Positions 1 to 9,313 are shown, counted from the stretch's first letter. The stretch: DNA of 64,000 nt from Alteromonadaceae bacterium Bs31 (GCA_900177435.1 FXAI01000005.1:171897-235896); one strand, 5' to 3'. A program made the numbers and translations. The notes: generated by a model not told the origin, from the letters alone.

Positions 1-772
1 TAGACGGGTCCAGATCCAGTCGGTAGAAGGCCTTCACTTTGGTGTAATCAATATCCGCATAGCGCGCAATACAGCCAGCCTGGCTTTGCAGCATGGAAAC
101 AGTCACCAGATCTGCATAGTCTGCGCCTGCGGATTCTCTCTCGAAATCCAGGTGGTCTACTGGAATATTGCGAAGCTCGCTCGGAAACTCCCAGGCATTC
201 AAGATTCTAACCCCCAGTTGAGGATGAACCTCTTCAATAACTTTATCCAGAGTAATGCTGTCTCGCATTAGTGTTGGATGGTCTTCCGCATAGGAGAGGA
301 TGGGCAAGATGCCAATCTGATACACCAGCCCAGCAAGGGTCGCCTGGTCCGGTCTAAGCTTTGTCCTGTGCTTGCAAAGCACATGACACATACCCGCAAT
401 TTCACTTGAGCGCGACCACACTTCGCGCATGCGCCGGTCAATTAAGTCTGAGGTGGCCTGGAACATCTGCTCCATCGCCAGGCCTGTCGCAAGGTTGCAG
501 GTATACTGCATGCCGAGGCGAGAAAGAGCCATATTCAAGTCTTCAATTTCACGTGGTGCACGGAAGAGCGGGCTGTTTGCCACTTTTATTATGCGTGCAG
601 TGAGCGAGGCGTCGCTACTAATCACTCCGGCCAGTTGTTTGATACTGGCGTTCTCGTCGTCAGCAACCTCGCGCACTTTGAGTGCTATTTCGGGTAGTGT
701 TGGCAGTACCAATCGGTCTTTGTCGATGGCAGCATTAATATCTTCGGATACTTTTTGTGCAAGGGCGCTCAT
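1..772 (-). CDS. HDOD-domain protein (3' part cut by window start)
   Basis: The minus-strand frame opens with ATG at 772 and stays open to base 1, giving at least 257 residues; its stop lies outside the window. The translated start MSALAQKVSEDINAAI is followed by LPTLPEIALKVREVADDE, then ISSDASLTARIIKVANSP. That is the typical HDOD (HD-related output domain) opening, covering roughly residues 20-215. HDOD proteins are usually regulatory and often linked to cyclic-di-GMP or chemotaxis signalling. No second domain is visible in the part present. It lies 88 bases downstream of ygfZ on the same strand, so the two could be co-transcribed. Family is fairly certain, role unknown. Confidence 0.85.
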   Translation of the reverse strand, partial: MSALAQKVSEDINAAIDKDRLVLPTLPEIALKVREVADDENASIKQLAGVISSDASLTARIIKVANSPLFRAPREIEDLNMALSRLGMQYTCNLATGLAMEQMFQATSDLIDRRMREVWSRSSEIAGMCHVLCKHRTKLRPDQATLAGLVYQIGILPILSYAEDHPTLMRDSITLDKVIEEVHPQLGVRILNAWEFPSELRNIPVDHLDFERESAGADYADLVTVSMLQSQAGCIARYADIDYTKVKAFYRLDLDPS

Positions 773-860
773 AAATTGTCCTTTCCAGGCCATTGGGTTA
801 ACACAAATGACAAGGCCGCCTGCCAGCTACGTGGTGAATGTTCGCTAGACTGAAGGCAAG

Positions 861-1874
861 CTATTTAGGTATAGCATAGGGAAGGGCCAGCCATGAGAGT
901 TTTGCCTGTGATTCTTGTTCAAAAATAAGATCTTCGTCGCCACTTACATCATCGTTGATGAGCGCCAGGCACTCCCCGTGTTCGGCAGATTTCGCCTCAT
1001 AATCAATCACAATACCGACTTTTTTACCCTTGCCATCTTTTATAAGGGACTCAAACTTGGGCGTGAATTGCTCTGGCGAGAAAAGAATACCGCAGCGGTA
1101 GAGGTGTTTTTTTAGCGCCGCCTTGTAGTGCATCCGAGCAATGATTTCCTGCCCTGTGTAGCAGCCTTTGCTGAAGGAAATTCCATCTATCAGTTGGTAA
1201 TTGAGTTCCTGGGGAATGAGCTTTTCCACCATGTCTCCGCACACCTCGGCTCTGCCAGCTTTGATATTGAGCCAATGCCAGAAAGCTGGGCTTGTCAGTG
1301 AAGTTGTATTGATCAGGCTTTGCCAGAGGGGTTTGAATTGTTGCTCTTCATAAAACCATAGTTCGCAGCGATTTTCGTCTAGGCGCAGCACAGCAGGCTG
1401 GTCGCCATGCAAAGAAAAACTTCCCACTTCGGGTAAAAGGAGATCCGTGCCGGGAATATGGGTGGAATTTTTTTCAAGATAAACGCCAACAATGGGTGCG
1501 GTTGATAAGGTGATGTCAGCTTTAGAGAAAACAATGTATTTCTTTAATGCCGCAAGCGCGGTGTCCGCAATGCTACGGTGAACTTTAAGGCCAATGGTTT
1601 GTGTGCCCAATGCTGCGGCTGTAAAGCTGCTGTGCATTCTGCCCTTGGCATTACAGTGGGCACCCAGCAGCCATTCATTTTTTTCCAGGCGACTGAAGTC
1701 GCAAGTGCATTGCCCCTGCAGGAATTTCACCGCGTCCGCCCCCTGTATTACTAGCAGTTGGTGCTCGCTTAAGGGCGTGCTCCAAGCTTGGCCTTCACCT
1801 TGTTCGGTGTCGGCAATTGCTTGGTAACAAGGGTTTACAGCAAGGTTTTCGATAAGACTGGGCCAATCGCTCAT
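861..1874 (-). CDS. ygfZ: YgfZ/GcvT-family folate-binding, iron-sulfur cluster repair protein
   Basis: A 337-residue protein of the folate-binding YgfZ family, which supports iron-sulfur enzymes such as MiaB and is related to the glycine-cleavage T protein. The diagnostic stretch KGCYTGQEIIARMHY, including the family's conserved cysteine, lies near residue 230. Length is close to the E. coli protein (326 aa). It is divergent from sdhE across a 72-base gap. The ygfZ/sdhE/ygfX neighbourhood matches that of E. coli and Pseudomonas, which supports the assignment. No truncation or frameshift was seen. Confidence 0.92.
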   Translation of the reverse strand: MSDWPSLIENLAVNPCYQAIADTEQGEGQAWSTPLSEHQLLVIQGADAVKFLQGQCTCDFSRLEKNEWLLGAHCNAKGRMHSSFTAAALGTQTIGLKVHRSIADTALAALKKYIVFSKADITLSTAPIVGVYLEKNSTHIPGTDLLLPEVGSFSLHGDQPAVLRLDENRCELWFYEEQQFKPLWQSLINTTSLTSPAFWHWLNIKAGRAEVCGDMVEKLIPQELNYQLIDGISFSKGCYTGQEIIARMHYKAALKKHLYRCGILFSPEQFTPKFESLIKDGKGKKVGIVIDYEAKSAEHGECLALINDDVSGDEDLIFEQESQAKLSWLALPYAIPK

Positions 1875-1946
1875 AGTGTTGTTTCCGCTCAGATAAGGCT
1901 ATTGATGTTACAATTCTGGTTTTACTATTTCGGCAGTATTTTCTCA

Positions 1947-2207
1947 ATGGATAAAAACCGACTACGCTGGGCTGTTCGAAGGGGCATGCTGGAACTTGAC
2001 CTCATTCTATCCCCCTTCCTCGAAAACGTGTACGACAAACTCAGTGCCGAAGAAAAAGTGCTTTTTCAGAATTTGCTTGAATGTGAAGATCAGGACTTGT
2101 TCAACTGGTTCTTGAATAAGTACCCGCCACATGCCGAGCAGCAGCGCATTGTAAAAATTATTCTCGCCAATACCGGCTTGCAAATGGGCGTGGATGGCCA
2201 GCAATAA
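1947..2207 (+). CDS. sdhE: SdhE, FAD assembly factor of succinate dehydrogenase
   Basis: An 86-residue protein matching SdhE/YgfY, a small cytoplasmic helical chaperone that promotes covalent flavin attachment to SdhA and related flavoproteins. The family motif appears as RRGMLELD at residues 11-18, followed by the usual acidic helical body. An in-frame extension reaches back to 1788, but it would read through the ygfZ promoter region and resembles no SdhE. The ATG at 1947 gives the normal family length. The downstream ygfX start overlaps this gene's end by 14 bases, indicating translational coupling. Confidence 0.93.
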   Translation: MDKNRLRWAVRRGMLELDLILSPFLENVYDKLSAEEKVLFQNLLECEDQDLFNWFLNKYPPHAEQQRIVKIILANTGLQMGVDGQQ

Positions 2208-2640
2208 GCTTGTTGTTGCTCTTCGCCCGGCGAACATGCTGGCTCGTTTAAGCCTGTCCTTTCACCTTCTGTGTATTGTGATAGCAATATTTGCGCCGGT
2301 GCAGCTTCAAGGGAAGATTGCCGCCACACTTATTTTGGGTTTAAGTCTGTTTCTGCATTCTCGATTTTGGTCTGAGTTGAAGCGCTATAACGCAATTGAA
2401 GTGGATGAGGGTGGCTTACGACTGTTCCAGCAGGGCGGCCAAGTTCAGGCTTTAGCTGTTAAAGAGCTGTATCTTACGCGCTTTGTTGTTGTGATCACTT
2501 ATCGCAAAGCCGCTAGCTTTTTACCTGCATCCTTGGTGATTACCCCTCAAAGCGTCCCTAGCCCCGAGGGATACCGTCAACTGTATATCGCGCTTAAGCA
2601 GCTGCCCTTGACCGCGTTTACCCCGAACGAAAAAGCCTGA
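2194..2640 (+). CDS. YgfX-like inner-membrane protein
   Basis: A 148-residue protein with two closely spaced hydrophobic segments at about residues 19-52, followed by a soluble C-terminal half. This is the layout of the YgfX (DUF1434/CptA) family that accompanies sdhE in many gammaproteobacteria. In E. coli YgfX was proposed as a toxin-like inhibitor of cytoskeletal proteins, a role still debated. The start overlaps the end of sdhE by 14 bases. The assignment rests on position, length and topology more than on motifs. The gene is convergent with nadB, 18 bases away. Confidence 0.7.
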   Translation: MASNKLVVALRPANMLARLSLSFHLLCIVIAIFAPVQLQGKIAATLILGLSLFLHSRFWSELKRYNAIEVDEGGLRLFQQGGQVQALAVKELYLTRFVVVITYRKAASFLPASLVITPQSVPSPEGYRQLYIALKQLPLTAFTPNEKA

Positions 2641-2658
2641 GCAAAAGGTTTGCTGGCT

Positions 2659-4296
2659 TTAGCTCTGCTGAACGATGATGTCTTGTCCTGCGAAGTTTTC
2701 TGGCACCAGGATGGTGTCCTGGGCAATGCTTGAGGTTTGCGGGTAGTCCATTGAGTAATGCAAGCCCCGGCTTTCCTTTCGCTGTTCCGCTGAACGGATA
2801 ATGAGATCGGCAACCGCAGCCAGGTTGCGCAGCTCCACCAGATCGCTACTGATTTTGTAGTTGGAGTAGTATTCATGGATCTCTTTATGCAAAAGTCGAA
2901 TTCGGTGATTGGCCCGCTCAAGGCGCTTCGCAGTGCGCACAATGCCCACGTAATCCCACATAAAGCGTCTTAATTCGTCCCAGTTGTGCGATATCACAAC
3001 ATCTTCATCCGAGTTGGTTACACGAGATTCATCCCAGGGAGGGATAGCGGCTATTGGGGGGATGCGCTTAATTGTGCTACTTATGGTTTTAGCCGCAGAG
3101 TGGGCGTAAACCACACATTCAAGCAAAGAGTTGCTCGCCATACGGTTTGCCCCGTGCAGCCCGGTAAACGAAGCTTCGCCGATAGCGTAAAGGTTGGTGA
3201 GGTCTGTTTCACCATTCAGGTTTACCACAACCCCTCCGCAGGTGTAGTGAGCTGCCGGCACGACGGGAATAGCTTGCTTGGTAATATCAATGCCATATTT
3301 TGCGCAGTTTTCTTGAACCGTAGGGAAATGGGATGCTATGAATTGTTCTGATTTATGGCTGATATCCAGATAGACGCAGTCACTACCCAGGCGTTTCATT
3401 TCATGGTCTATGGCTCTTGCCACCACATCGCGAGGAGCGAGCTCTCCCAGTTCATGGAAGTTATCCATAAAGCGTTCACCATTGGGCAGGCGCAACTTCC
3501 CGCCTTCACCGCGAACTGCTTCGGTGATAAGGAAAGACTTTGCGTTAGCGTGGTATAAGCAGGTGGGGTGGAATTGGTTGAACTCCATGTTGGCCACTCT
3601 GCAACCTGCTCGCCAGGCCATGGCGATACCGTCGCCGCTCGCGCCATCGGGGTTGGAGGAGTAGAGATACACTTTGCTTGCGCCACCTGTTGCGAGAGCG
3701 ACAGCTTTTGAGCTAAAAGAGTCGACCCTGTCTTCTTCGCGATTGTACACATAGGCACCGGTGCAGCGAAGTTGCTTGCTGCTTGGGTCTACCTGTTTGA
3801 TGAGATCTACTGCAACGAAGTGGTTGAACAGGCTGATATTCTGTTGTTCGGACACCCTTTCCAGCAACGTGGTATGCAGCGCTTTCCCTGTAGCGTCTGC
3901 ACTGTGAATGATACGCCTCTGGCTGTGGCCTCCCTCTCTGGTGAGATGAAAATCGCCTTTTTCTTCGCGTCGAGTGAACTCTACGCCGAGATCCACAAGC
4001 CACTGAATGGCCTTTTTGCTATTGGAAACGGTGAATTCAACGGCGTCTTTGTGGCACAATCCAGCACCGGCGCGCAGCGTGTCGCTTACATGGGATTCCA
4101 CACTGTCGTTGTCATCCAGCACGGCGGCAATGCCGCCTTGGGCATACCAGGTGGAGCCCTCGTTGAGTTCCGTTTTGCTTAACACCGCAACGCTGATTTC
4201 TTTTGGTAAGCTCAGCGCAAGTGAGAGGCCAGCAGCGCCACTACCAATGATAAGAACGTCATATGCCAAGGTTTTAGTGGAGTTTTGTTTGTTCAT
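2659..4296 (-). CDS. nadB: L-aspartate oxidase
   Basis: A 545-residue flavoprotein that oxidises L-aspartate to iminoaspartate, the first step of de novo NAD synthesis. The N-terminal FAD-binding motif [13 protein letters not shown] lies at about residues 16-28. [21 protein letters not shown] and the later [16 protein letters not shown] are typical of NadB and of the succinate-dehydrogenase flavoprotein superfamily. Length matches E. coli NadB (540 aa). It is divergent from rpoE across a 276-base gap, the same nadB/rpoE arrangement as in E. coli and Pseudomonas. It shows all expected blocks and no disruption. Confidence 0.96.
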   Translation of the reverse strand: MNKQNSTKTLAYDVLIIGSGAAGLSLALSLPKEISVAVLSKTELNEGSTWYAQGGIAAVLDDNDSVESHVSDTLRAGAGLCHKDAVEFTVSNSKKAIQWLVDLGVEFTRREEKGDFHLTREGGHSQRRIIHSADATGKALHTTLLERVSEQQNISLFNHFVAVDLIKQVDPSSKQLRCTGAYVYNREEDRVDSFSSKAVALATGGASKVYLYSSNPDGASGDGIAMAWRAGCRVANMEFNQFHPTCLYHANAKSFLITEAVRGEGGKLRLPNGERFMDNFHELGELAPRDVVARAIDHEMKRLGSDCVYLDISHKSEQFIASHFPTVQENCAKYGIDITKQAIPVVPAAHYTCGGVVVNLNGETDLTNLYAIGEASFTGLHGANRMASNSLLECVVYAHSAAKTISSTIKRIPPIAAIPPWDESRVTNSDEDVVISHNWDELRRFMWDYVGIVRTAKRLERANHRIRLLHKEIHEYYSNYKISSDLVELRNLAAVADLIIRSAEQRKESRGLHYSMDYPQTSSIAQDTILVPENFAGQDIIVQQS

Positions 4297-4448
4297 ATAA
4301 AACCGCTTAGTTACAGCTATCGATCACTATACTGCAAGTGTCCTGAAGGACAAGTTGTTAGGAAATGGAGCAACACCATTGATATTGCAGCAATTGGCCT
4401 AACTTTATAACGAATGACCCAGTGTTGGGAAATGAGACTATGGCGCGC

Positions 4449-4477
4449 GGAACTTTATTGCCAATAGTAAGTCTCTA
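4449..4477 (+). promoter_or_regulatory. Sigma-E-type promoter upstream of rpoE
   Basis: GGAACTT at 4449-4455 matches the sigma-E/AlgU -35 consensus. A 16-base spacer leads to TCTCT at 4472-4476, close to the TCTAA/TCTGA -10 box. It points at rpoE, whose ATG is about 95 bases downstream. Autoregulated promoters of this kind drive rpoE/algU in E. coli and Pseudomonas. The -35 is a full match; the -10 is approximate. Confidence 0.7.
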
Positions 4478-4572
4478 TTCACGCTTAAAAATTGGCGAAC
4501 ATGAGCTTTTGCCAAGCTATAAGAAACTGTTGCACAGTAATCTCCATTAGAGAGATTTACGGGGAGAAATTA

Positions 4573-5157
4573 ATGGCGGTATCGCCAGCTTCACAAACGG
4601 ATGAACAGCTCGTTGCCCGAGTTCAAAAGGGAGACAAGAGGGCATTCGATCTTTTGGTTCTTAAATACCAGCATAAAATCCTGGCAATTATCAGTCGATT
4701 TGTTAAAGACAATGCAGAGGTACAGGATGTTGCTCAAGAAACGTTCATTAAGGCCTACCGAGCCCTGGCTAACTTTCGTGGCGACAGTGCTTTTTACACC
4801 TGGATATACCGTATTGCCATTAATACGGCAAAAAATTACCTTGTGTCCCGTGGTCGCAGACCCCCATCCTCCGATGTGGATGTAGATGATGCAGAATATT
4901 ACAGCGGAGGTGAGCAGCTTAAGGATTTTGCAAGCCCTGAAGGCCAGATGATGCGCGACCAACTGGAAGAAGTGGTGCACAAGGCTATTCGAGAGTTGCC
5001 AGAGGACCTGCGCACAGCAGTTACTCTGCGTGAGATGGAAGGCATGAGCTATGAGGAAATAGCAGAAGTTATGGGCTGTCCGGTGGGAACTGTCAGGTCC
5101 AGAATTTTTCGTGCGAGGGAAGCCATAGACAAGCAAATGGCTCCTCTGCTGCCCTGA
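4573..5157 (+). CDS. rpoE: RNA polymerase sigma-E factor (AlgU/RpoE)
   Basis: A 194-residue extracytoplasmic-function sigma factor that directs the envelope-stress response. Region 2 occupies roughly residues 20-95 (FRGDSAFYTWIYRIAINTAKN). Region 4 occupies about 130-185 (REMEGMSYEEIAEVMGCPVG, followed by RSRIFRAREAID). ATG 4573 is preceded by the purine-rich GGGGAGAA; an upstream in-frame start at 4492 would overlap the probable sigma-E promoter leader. It is followed by its anti-sigma factor genes, the standard mucABCD order. The downstream gap to rseA is unusually wide (200 bases). Confidence 0.96.
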   Translation: MAVSPASQTDEQLVARVQKGDKRAFDLLVLKYQHKILAIISRFVKDNAEVQDVAQETFIKAYRALANFRGDSAFYTWIYRIAINTAKNYLVSRGRRPPSSDVDVDDAEYYSGGEQLKDFASPEGQMMRDQLEEVVHKAIRELPEDLRTAVTLREMEGMSYEEIAEVMGCPVGTVRSRIFRAREAIDKQMAPLLP

Positions 5158-5357
5158 TTGTTGATCTGATGCTTCCAGGTGAGGGTTAAGTGATAAAAAA
5201 GCGAAAATCTTTTAGAATTATTGAAATTATTGTGAACAAATCGATATTCGTGTTGTCGTAACAGTGTGAATAAATGTTGGTGAAAATTTGTTCAGCAACA
5301 GCTAAAAAAATACAACAAAGCCGCTACGCGGTGGCGTGACTCCAGGCGATAAAAAAT

Positions 5358-6137
5358 ATGGTATCTCGTTTAGAAGACGACAGGGTAGATGAACAAACTT
5401 CTTCCGTAGCAGAGTCGATCTCGGCGCTGCTTGATGATCAGGCACATGACCTGGATTTACTGCGGGTGCTAAAGGAAGCGAACACTGATGATTCGGTGAG
5501 GTCGACTTGGCAGCGCTATCACATGGTGAGCTCGTTAATTCGCAAAGACGCCACATCCACCCTTACTATGGATATTTCTGAGCAAGTCAGTGCAAGCATC
5601 GCTGAAGAGCCCTCGCACGCCTTGAAGCAGAAGCCCAGCAGAAGCCGGTGGCTCAACCCCTTGGCGAAAACCAGCATTGCGGCCACGGTTGCCTTTGGTT
5701 TTTTGGTGGGTGTTCAGCAATACACCGATTTTGATACGGCTAACCCCGCTAATGCTGATTTGGCCGAGAGCGAGCCCTTCGTGGCGCCTGACCTTAACTC
5801 CGCCGTAGTGCCAGCAGGTTTTGAAAGCCCATCTCTCACGGCTCGAACCGTGAGTACAGGCCAAAGTCAGCTTATGGCTAGTCAGCCACGGAGTGTGGTT
5901 CAAGCCTTGCCTGAGAGTGCACCTTCTGTGGCAGATGCAGAACTGCAAGCACATTTTGACAGGCTGATGATGATTCATGCACAGCAGGTGTCTGATAACA
6001 GTGACTTGGGTGTTGTTTCTTTTGCGCGCCTTACAGACCTTACCAGCGTAGAGCAGTTTCTATCGCCTGTTGCAGAGTCCGATACAGCCCAGGCTGAAGC
6101 AGAAGCTGACCAGCCGCAAGCTGAACCAGCAAAATAA
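5358..6137 (+). CDS. rseA: Anti-sigma-E factor RseA/MucA
   Basis: A 259-residue membrane-anchored anti-sigma factor. Residues 1-85 match the RseA/MucA cytoplasmic sigma-binding domain (SISALLDDQAHDLDLLRVLK, then STWQRYHMVSSLIRKD). A single transmembrane segment lies at about 105-122 (TSIAATVAFGFLVGVQQY), followed by a periplasmic domain. Under envelope stress this family is cleaved stepwise by DegS/AlgW and RseP/MucP, releasing sigma-E. The protein is longer than MucA (194 aa) because of an Ala/Glu/Pro-rich C-terminal tail (AEAEADQPQAEPAK) of no obvious function. Identity is firm from domain and position. Confidence 0.92.
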   Translation: MVSRLEDDRVDEQTSSVAESISALLDDQAHDLDLLRVLKEANTDDSVRSTWQRYHMVSSLIRKDATSTLTMDISEQVSASIAEEPSHALKQKPSRSRWLNPLAKTSIAATVAFGFLVGVQQYTDFDTANPANADLAESEPFVAPDLNSAVVPAGFESPSLTARTVSTGQSQLMASQPRSVVQALPESAPSVADAELQAHFDRLMMIHAQQVSDNSDLGVVSFARLTDLTSVEQFLSPVAESDTAQAEAEADQPQAEPAK

Positions 6138-6165
6138 AGCTACAAGATGTAAAATGATCATTCGG

Positions 6166-6191
6166 AATCAGCCGGCGTTCGCCGGCTGATT
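6166..6191 (+). terminator. Hairpin between rseA and rseB
   Basis: Perfect 11-bp inverted repeat AATCAGCCGGC / GCCGGCTGATT around the loop GTTC, followed by TTGTTTC. The stem is strong but the T tract is poor, so it may be a weak terminator or an attenuator or processing site inside the operon rather than a full stop. Confidence 0.55.
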
Positions 6192-6206
6192 TGTTTCTGA
6201 CTCGGG

Positions 6207-7241
6207 TTGAACATTGTGAAAAACACCAATCTCATTCTTCGCGCCTTATTATTCGCCGGTCTCACACTTTGTGCTTCTAGTGTTGTGCATGCTGTAGAAA
6301 CTGAGCCGACGGTCGATCGTATATTGGCAAAATTGACCGAGTCCATGCGCTCCAGTAATTATCGAGGGATATTTACCTTTGAGCACGGAGGCAGCTTGGA
6401 AACCATGGAGGTTTCGCATTGGGTTCTGGATGGCATTGAGTACGAGCGTTATCTGCTACTTAACGGCCCCGAGCAGACATTGCTGCGCAGTGGGCGACGC
6501 TCCGATTGTGAATCCCTTGCGGGCAGGATGCTCAGAGGCGCTACCTTGTCGGCCAGTGACGGTAAGGCCTTTCATTTTGATGAGTACTACCACGCTTATT
6601 TCCGAGGCTATGAACGCGTGGCGGGGCGCAACGTTGCGATAGTTCAATTGGTGCCCAAAGATAACCTGCGCTACGGACTCAGTTTGGCTGTTGACGTGGA
6701 GTCCGGTGTTCTGCTCAAGGCTTTGGTTATGTCCAGCAAGAAAGTTCTTGAGCGCATGCAATTTGTTGCTTTCGAAAACGAGCCCGCTTTTACAGAAGAA
6801 GAGCTGGCTGATATAAGAATTGAAAAAGCGTCTGAGCGAGCGTGCCGTACACCATTGGCGGGCGGCGATGCAAGTAAGCCTGCAGCGTCTTTTGACTGGC
6901 AGCCAGCGTGGGTGCCGCTAGGCTTTACCCTTGCCAGTTCTTCGCATACGGAAAAGGACGGTGAAGTACACACTTTCACAGATGGGCTCAGCTCGTTTTC
7001 TGTATTTGCTAATTCAAGCCTGGTTCCCGAAAACCCAAATATAGAGCGCATTCCTAGAGGTGTTGCGCAACGTGGTGCAACACTTGTGCTAATGGATGTG
7101 CGCAGAATAGGTGAGCAATTCCTGCATGTGACTCTGGTTGGTGAAATACCGGAATACTCAGCCGTACGAATTCTCCAGTCAATCGAAAAGCTGCCAGGCA
7201 AAGCCGAACAAGCGCCTGGCAGTGTTGAACAGGCGCAGTAA
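6207..7241 (+). CDS. rseB: Sigma-E regulatory protein RseB/MucB
   Basis: A periplasmic protein of about 344 residues that binds the periplasmic part of RseA/MucA and shields it from proteolysis. It has an N-terminal signal peptide (LILRALLFAGLTLCASSVVHA) and a MucB/RseB lipoprotein-carrier-like body; SNYRGIFTFEHGGSLETMEV and ESLAGRML are recognisable family stretches. There is no ATG start: either TTG 6207 or GTG 6216 must serve, and the choice shifts the N terminus by only three residues. It is followed after a single base by rseC, showing tight coupling. Confidence 0.92.
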   Translation: MNIVKNTNLILRALLFAGLTLCASSVVHAVETEPTVDRILAKLTESMRSSNYRGIFTFEHGGSLETMEVSHWVLDGIEYERYLLLNGPEQTLLRSGRRSDCESLAGRMLRGATLSASDGKAFHFDEYYHAYFRGYERVAGRNVAIVQLVPKDNLRYGLSLAVDVESGVLLKALVMSSKKVLERMQFVAFENEPAFTEEELADIRIEKASERACRTPLAGGDASKPAASFDWQPAWVPLGFTLASSSHTEKDGEVHTFTDGLSSFSVFANSSLVPENPNIERIPRGVAQRGATLVLMDVRRIGEQFLHVTLVGEIPEYSAVRILQSIEKLPGKAEQAPGSVEQAQ

Positions 7242-7242
7242 A

Positions 7243-7725
7243 GTGTTAAGTGAGAGCGGCAGAGTTATAGCGCTTGATAGTGATGGTGTATGGGTTGAAA
7301 CCCTGCAGCTCTCTGCCTGTGCCCAATGCAAGGCAAAGCATGCCTGTGGGCAGCGATTATTGGCCTCAGCGGAGTCTCGTTTGACGAGCATTAAAGCTAT
7401 CTACCCCAAAACCCCTTTTGACAGAAAGCCGCAGTTAAATGAAATGGTCACTATTGGCGTTCAAGAGCGAGCTTTTGTAAAAGGCGCGCTTTTTAGTTAT
7501 GGCGTTCCCTTGGCGTTAATGATGGTTTTTATTGCTGGCTCAGCATATTTGGCCTTGTCAGAGAGCGTGATTTTTTTCTCCGCCATCGCCGGTTTGGTTC
7601 TAGGGGGCTTGATAGTGCGACGCTACGCCCACACATTAAGTGGTGCTGAATGTCTACAAGCAGTGTTGCTTGAACTCGGCACTGAAAATATGTCGGCTGT
7701 CGGAATAATGGAACTTAAGGGCTGA
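7243..7725 (+). CDS. rseC: SoxR-reducing/sigma-E regulator RseC/MucC
   Basis: A 160-residue inner-membrane protein. The conserved opening SGRVIALDSDGVWVETL is followed by a cysteine cluster CAQCKAKHAC (Cys 26, 29 and 35) and two transmembrane segments at about residues 85-105 and 110-128. RseC family members modulate sigma-E signalling and, with Rsx/Rnf proteins, SoxR reduction. GTG 7243 is chosen because it follows the rseB stop by one base and gives the family N terminus; the longer in-frame start at 7138 would lie within rseB. Confidence 0.88.
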   Translation: MLSESGRVIALDSDGVWVETLQLSACAQCKAKHACGQRLLASAESRLTSIKAIYPKTPFDRKPQLNEMVTIGVQERAFVKGALFSYGVPLALMMVFIAGSAYLALSESVIFFSAIAGLVLGGLIVRRYAHTLSGAECLQAVLLELGTENMSAVGIMELKG

Positions 7726-7772
7726 TATAGCATTCTAAATTTGGGCCTGTACATGCGGCGCTTTCTGATATT

Positions 7773-7832
7773 GGCGCTTACTGATTTGTATGGGCGCTTA
7801 CTGATTTGATAGTTAGCTAGTATTTAGCTAGT
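7773..7832. repeat. Tandem short repeats upstream of mucD
   Basis: GGCGCTTACTGATTTG occurs twice, at 7773-7788 and 7793-7808, with a 20-base period. It is followed by TTAGCTAGT twice, at 7813-7821 and 7824-7832. They sit in the 169-base gap between rseC and mucD, about 60-120 bases before the mucD start. They could be operator sites or simple slippage products. Confidence 0.8.
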
Positions 7833-7894
7833 GCTGGAAGTTAGTCAGGCACATAAAATATCAAAACCCAATAAAAGTTATTTGGAGATCGTGA

Positions 7895-9280
7895 ATGTTC
7901 GCACGTTTGTTTATTTTACTGATCGTTGCCTTGCCTGCTGTTAGCTCTGCAGCCAAGTACAACTTGCCGAATTTTACGCCACTTATCGAGAAGGCTTCAC
8001 CTGCGGTAGTCAAAATAAATACTGTTACCAAGGTAGCAAATAGAGGATTCCAAGCTCCTCAAGGCCAACAAATTCCCGATATCTTTAGACACTTATTTGA
8101 GCCTCGGCAGATGCCTGAGCGCAATATGCATTCAATGGGCTCTGGCTTTTTTATATCCAGTGATGGCTACTTGTTGACGAACAATCATGTGATTGAAAAC
8201 GCAGATCAGATAATGGTGCGTTTGGTCGACCGCAGAGAATACAAAGCAATTGTTATTGGCACAGATCAGAGATCGGATCTTGCGCTACTGAAAGTTGATG
8301 AGGAAGACCTGCCCTATTTAGAGCTGGAACAGACTGAAAACCTGGCTATCGGTGAGTGGGTGGTTGCCATTGGCTCGCCTTTTGGCCTTGATTTCTCCGC
8401 CAGCGCGGGAATTGTCAGTGCTATCGGGAGAAGTATTCCGACTGAAAAAAATGAAAACTACGTTCCCTTTATACAAACAGATGTAGCAATCAACCCTGGT
8501 AATTCCGGCGGCCCACTGTTTAACCTCGACGGTAAGGTTGTTGGCGTAAATTCTCAGATATACACCCGCTCAGGCGGTTCCATAGGTCTGTCTTTTGCGA
8601 TTCCCTCAACGGTCGCTATTAACGTTGTGTCTCAACTGAAAGAAAAAGGCAGAGTGGATCGAGGTTGGTTGGGAGTCGTTATTCAGGAAGTGGACAAAGA
8701 CCTTGCTGACTCTTTTGGTCTAAAAAAACCTCAAGGGGCACTGGTGGCAGATATGCAAGTTGGTGGCCCGGCGCAAAAATCAGGGCTGCAAATTGGCGAT
8801 ATAATTCTCAAGTTCAATCAGGAGGTGATTCTCAGCTCGGGAGACCTTCCTCATGCGGTGGGAGCAACACCTCCAGACACGAAAGTCCCGGTAGTAGTAA
8901 TGCGCAGCGGCAAGAAGAAAACTGTGAATGTCACAGTCGGTCGTTTAGCTGGCTCCGAAAATGCCGGTTCCGCCTTAGCGGATAACGGCAATACCGATGG
9001 TACTGATAAGCTTGGTTTAGTGGTGGAAAACATAGATTCCGCGCTGAAGGATCAATGGCGAATTTCCGGAGGTGTGCTGGTGGCGCAAGTTGACCCACAA
9101 GGTGCGGCTGCAGATTCGGGTATTGCTGCTGGAGATGTTGTTGTTCAGTTGGGCTTCGAGCAAATCGAGTCTGTCAAGGAATACCAACAGGTGCTTAAGA
9201 AGCTGCCAAAAGACAGCCTCGTGCCTATCCGCTTTTACCGTGACGGCAGGCCCACGTTCCGCACCATTCGCCTTCAATAA
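7895..9280 (+). CDS. mucD: Periplasmic serine protease MucD/DegP-type
   Basis: A 461-residue HtrA-family protease/chaperone for misfolded envelope proteins. It has a signal peptide (residues 1-19), a trypsin-like domain with triad His98 (NNHVI), Asp128 (RSDLALLKV) and Ser204 (GNSGGPL), and two PDZ domains at about residues 255-345 and 370-455. As the last gene of the algU-mucABCD set it corresponds to Pseudomonas MucD, a negative influence on sigma-E activity through clearance of misfolded proteins. The ATG is preceded by TTTGGAGATCG. All active-site residues are present. Confidence 0.95.
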   Translation: MFARLFILLIVALPAVSSAAKYNLPNFTPLIEKASPAVVKINTVTKVANRGFQAPQGQQIPDIFRHLFEPRQMPERNMHSMGSGFFISSDGYLLTNNHVIENADQIMVRLVDRREYKAIVIGTDQRSDLALLKVDEEDLPYLELEQTENLAIGEWVVAIGSPFGLDFSASAGIVSAIGRSIPTEKNENYVPFIQTDVAINPGNSGGPLFNLDGKVVGVNSQIYTRSGGSIGLSFAIPSTVAINVVSQLKEKGRVDRGWLGVVIQEVDKDLADSFGLKKPQGALVADMQVGGPAQKSGLQIGDIILKFNQEVILSSGDLPHAVGATPPDTKVPVVVMRSGKKKTVNVTVGRLAGSENAGSALADNGNTDGTDKLGLVVENIDSALKDQWRISGGVLVAQVDPQGAAADSGIAAGDVVVQLGFEQIESVKEYQQVLKKLPKDSLVPIRFYRDGRPTFRTIRLQ

Positions 9281-9292
9281 TCACGATCCTGG

Positions 9293-9313
9293 GGCGCTCC
9301 AATTGCGAGCGCC
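9293..9313 (+). terminator. Hairpin between mucD and lepA
   Basis: A 7-bp perfect stem GGCGCTC / GAGCGCC with loop CAATTGC lies just after the mucD stop. The following TTCATTCG is not a real T tract, so termination would be weak. Confidence 0.4.
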
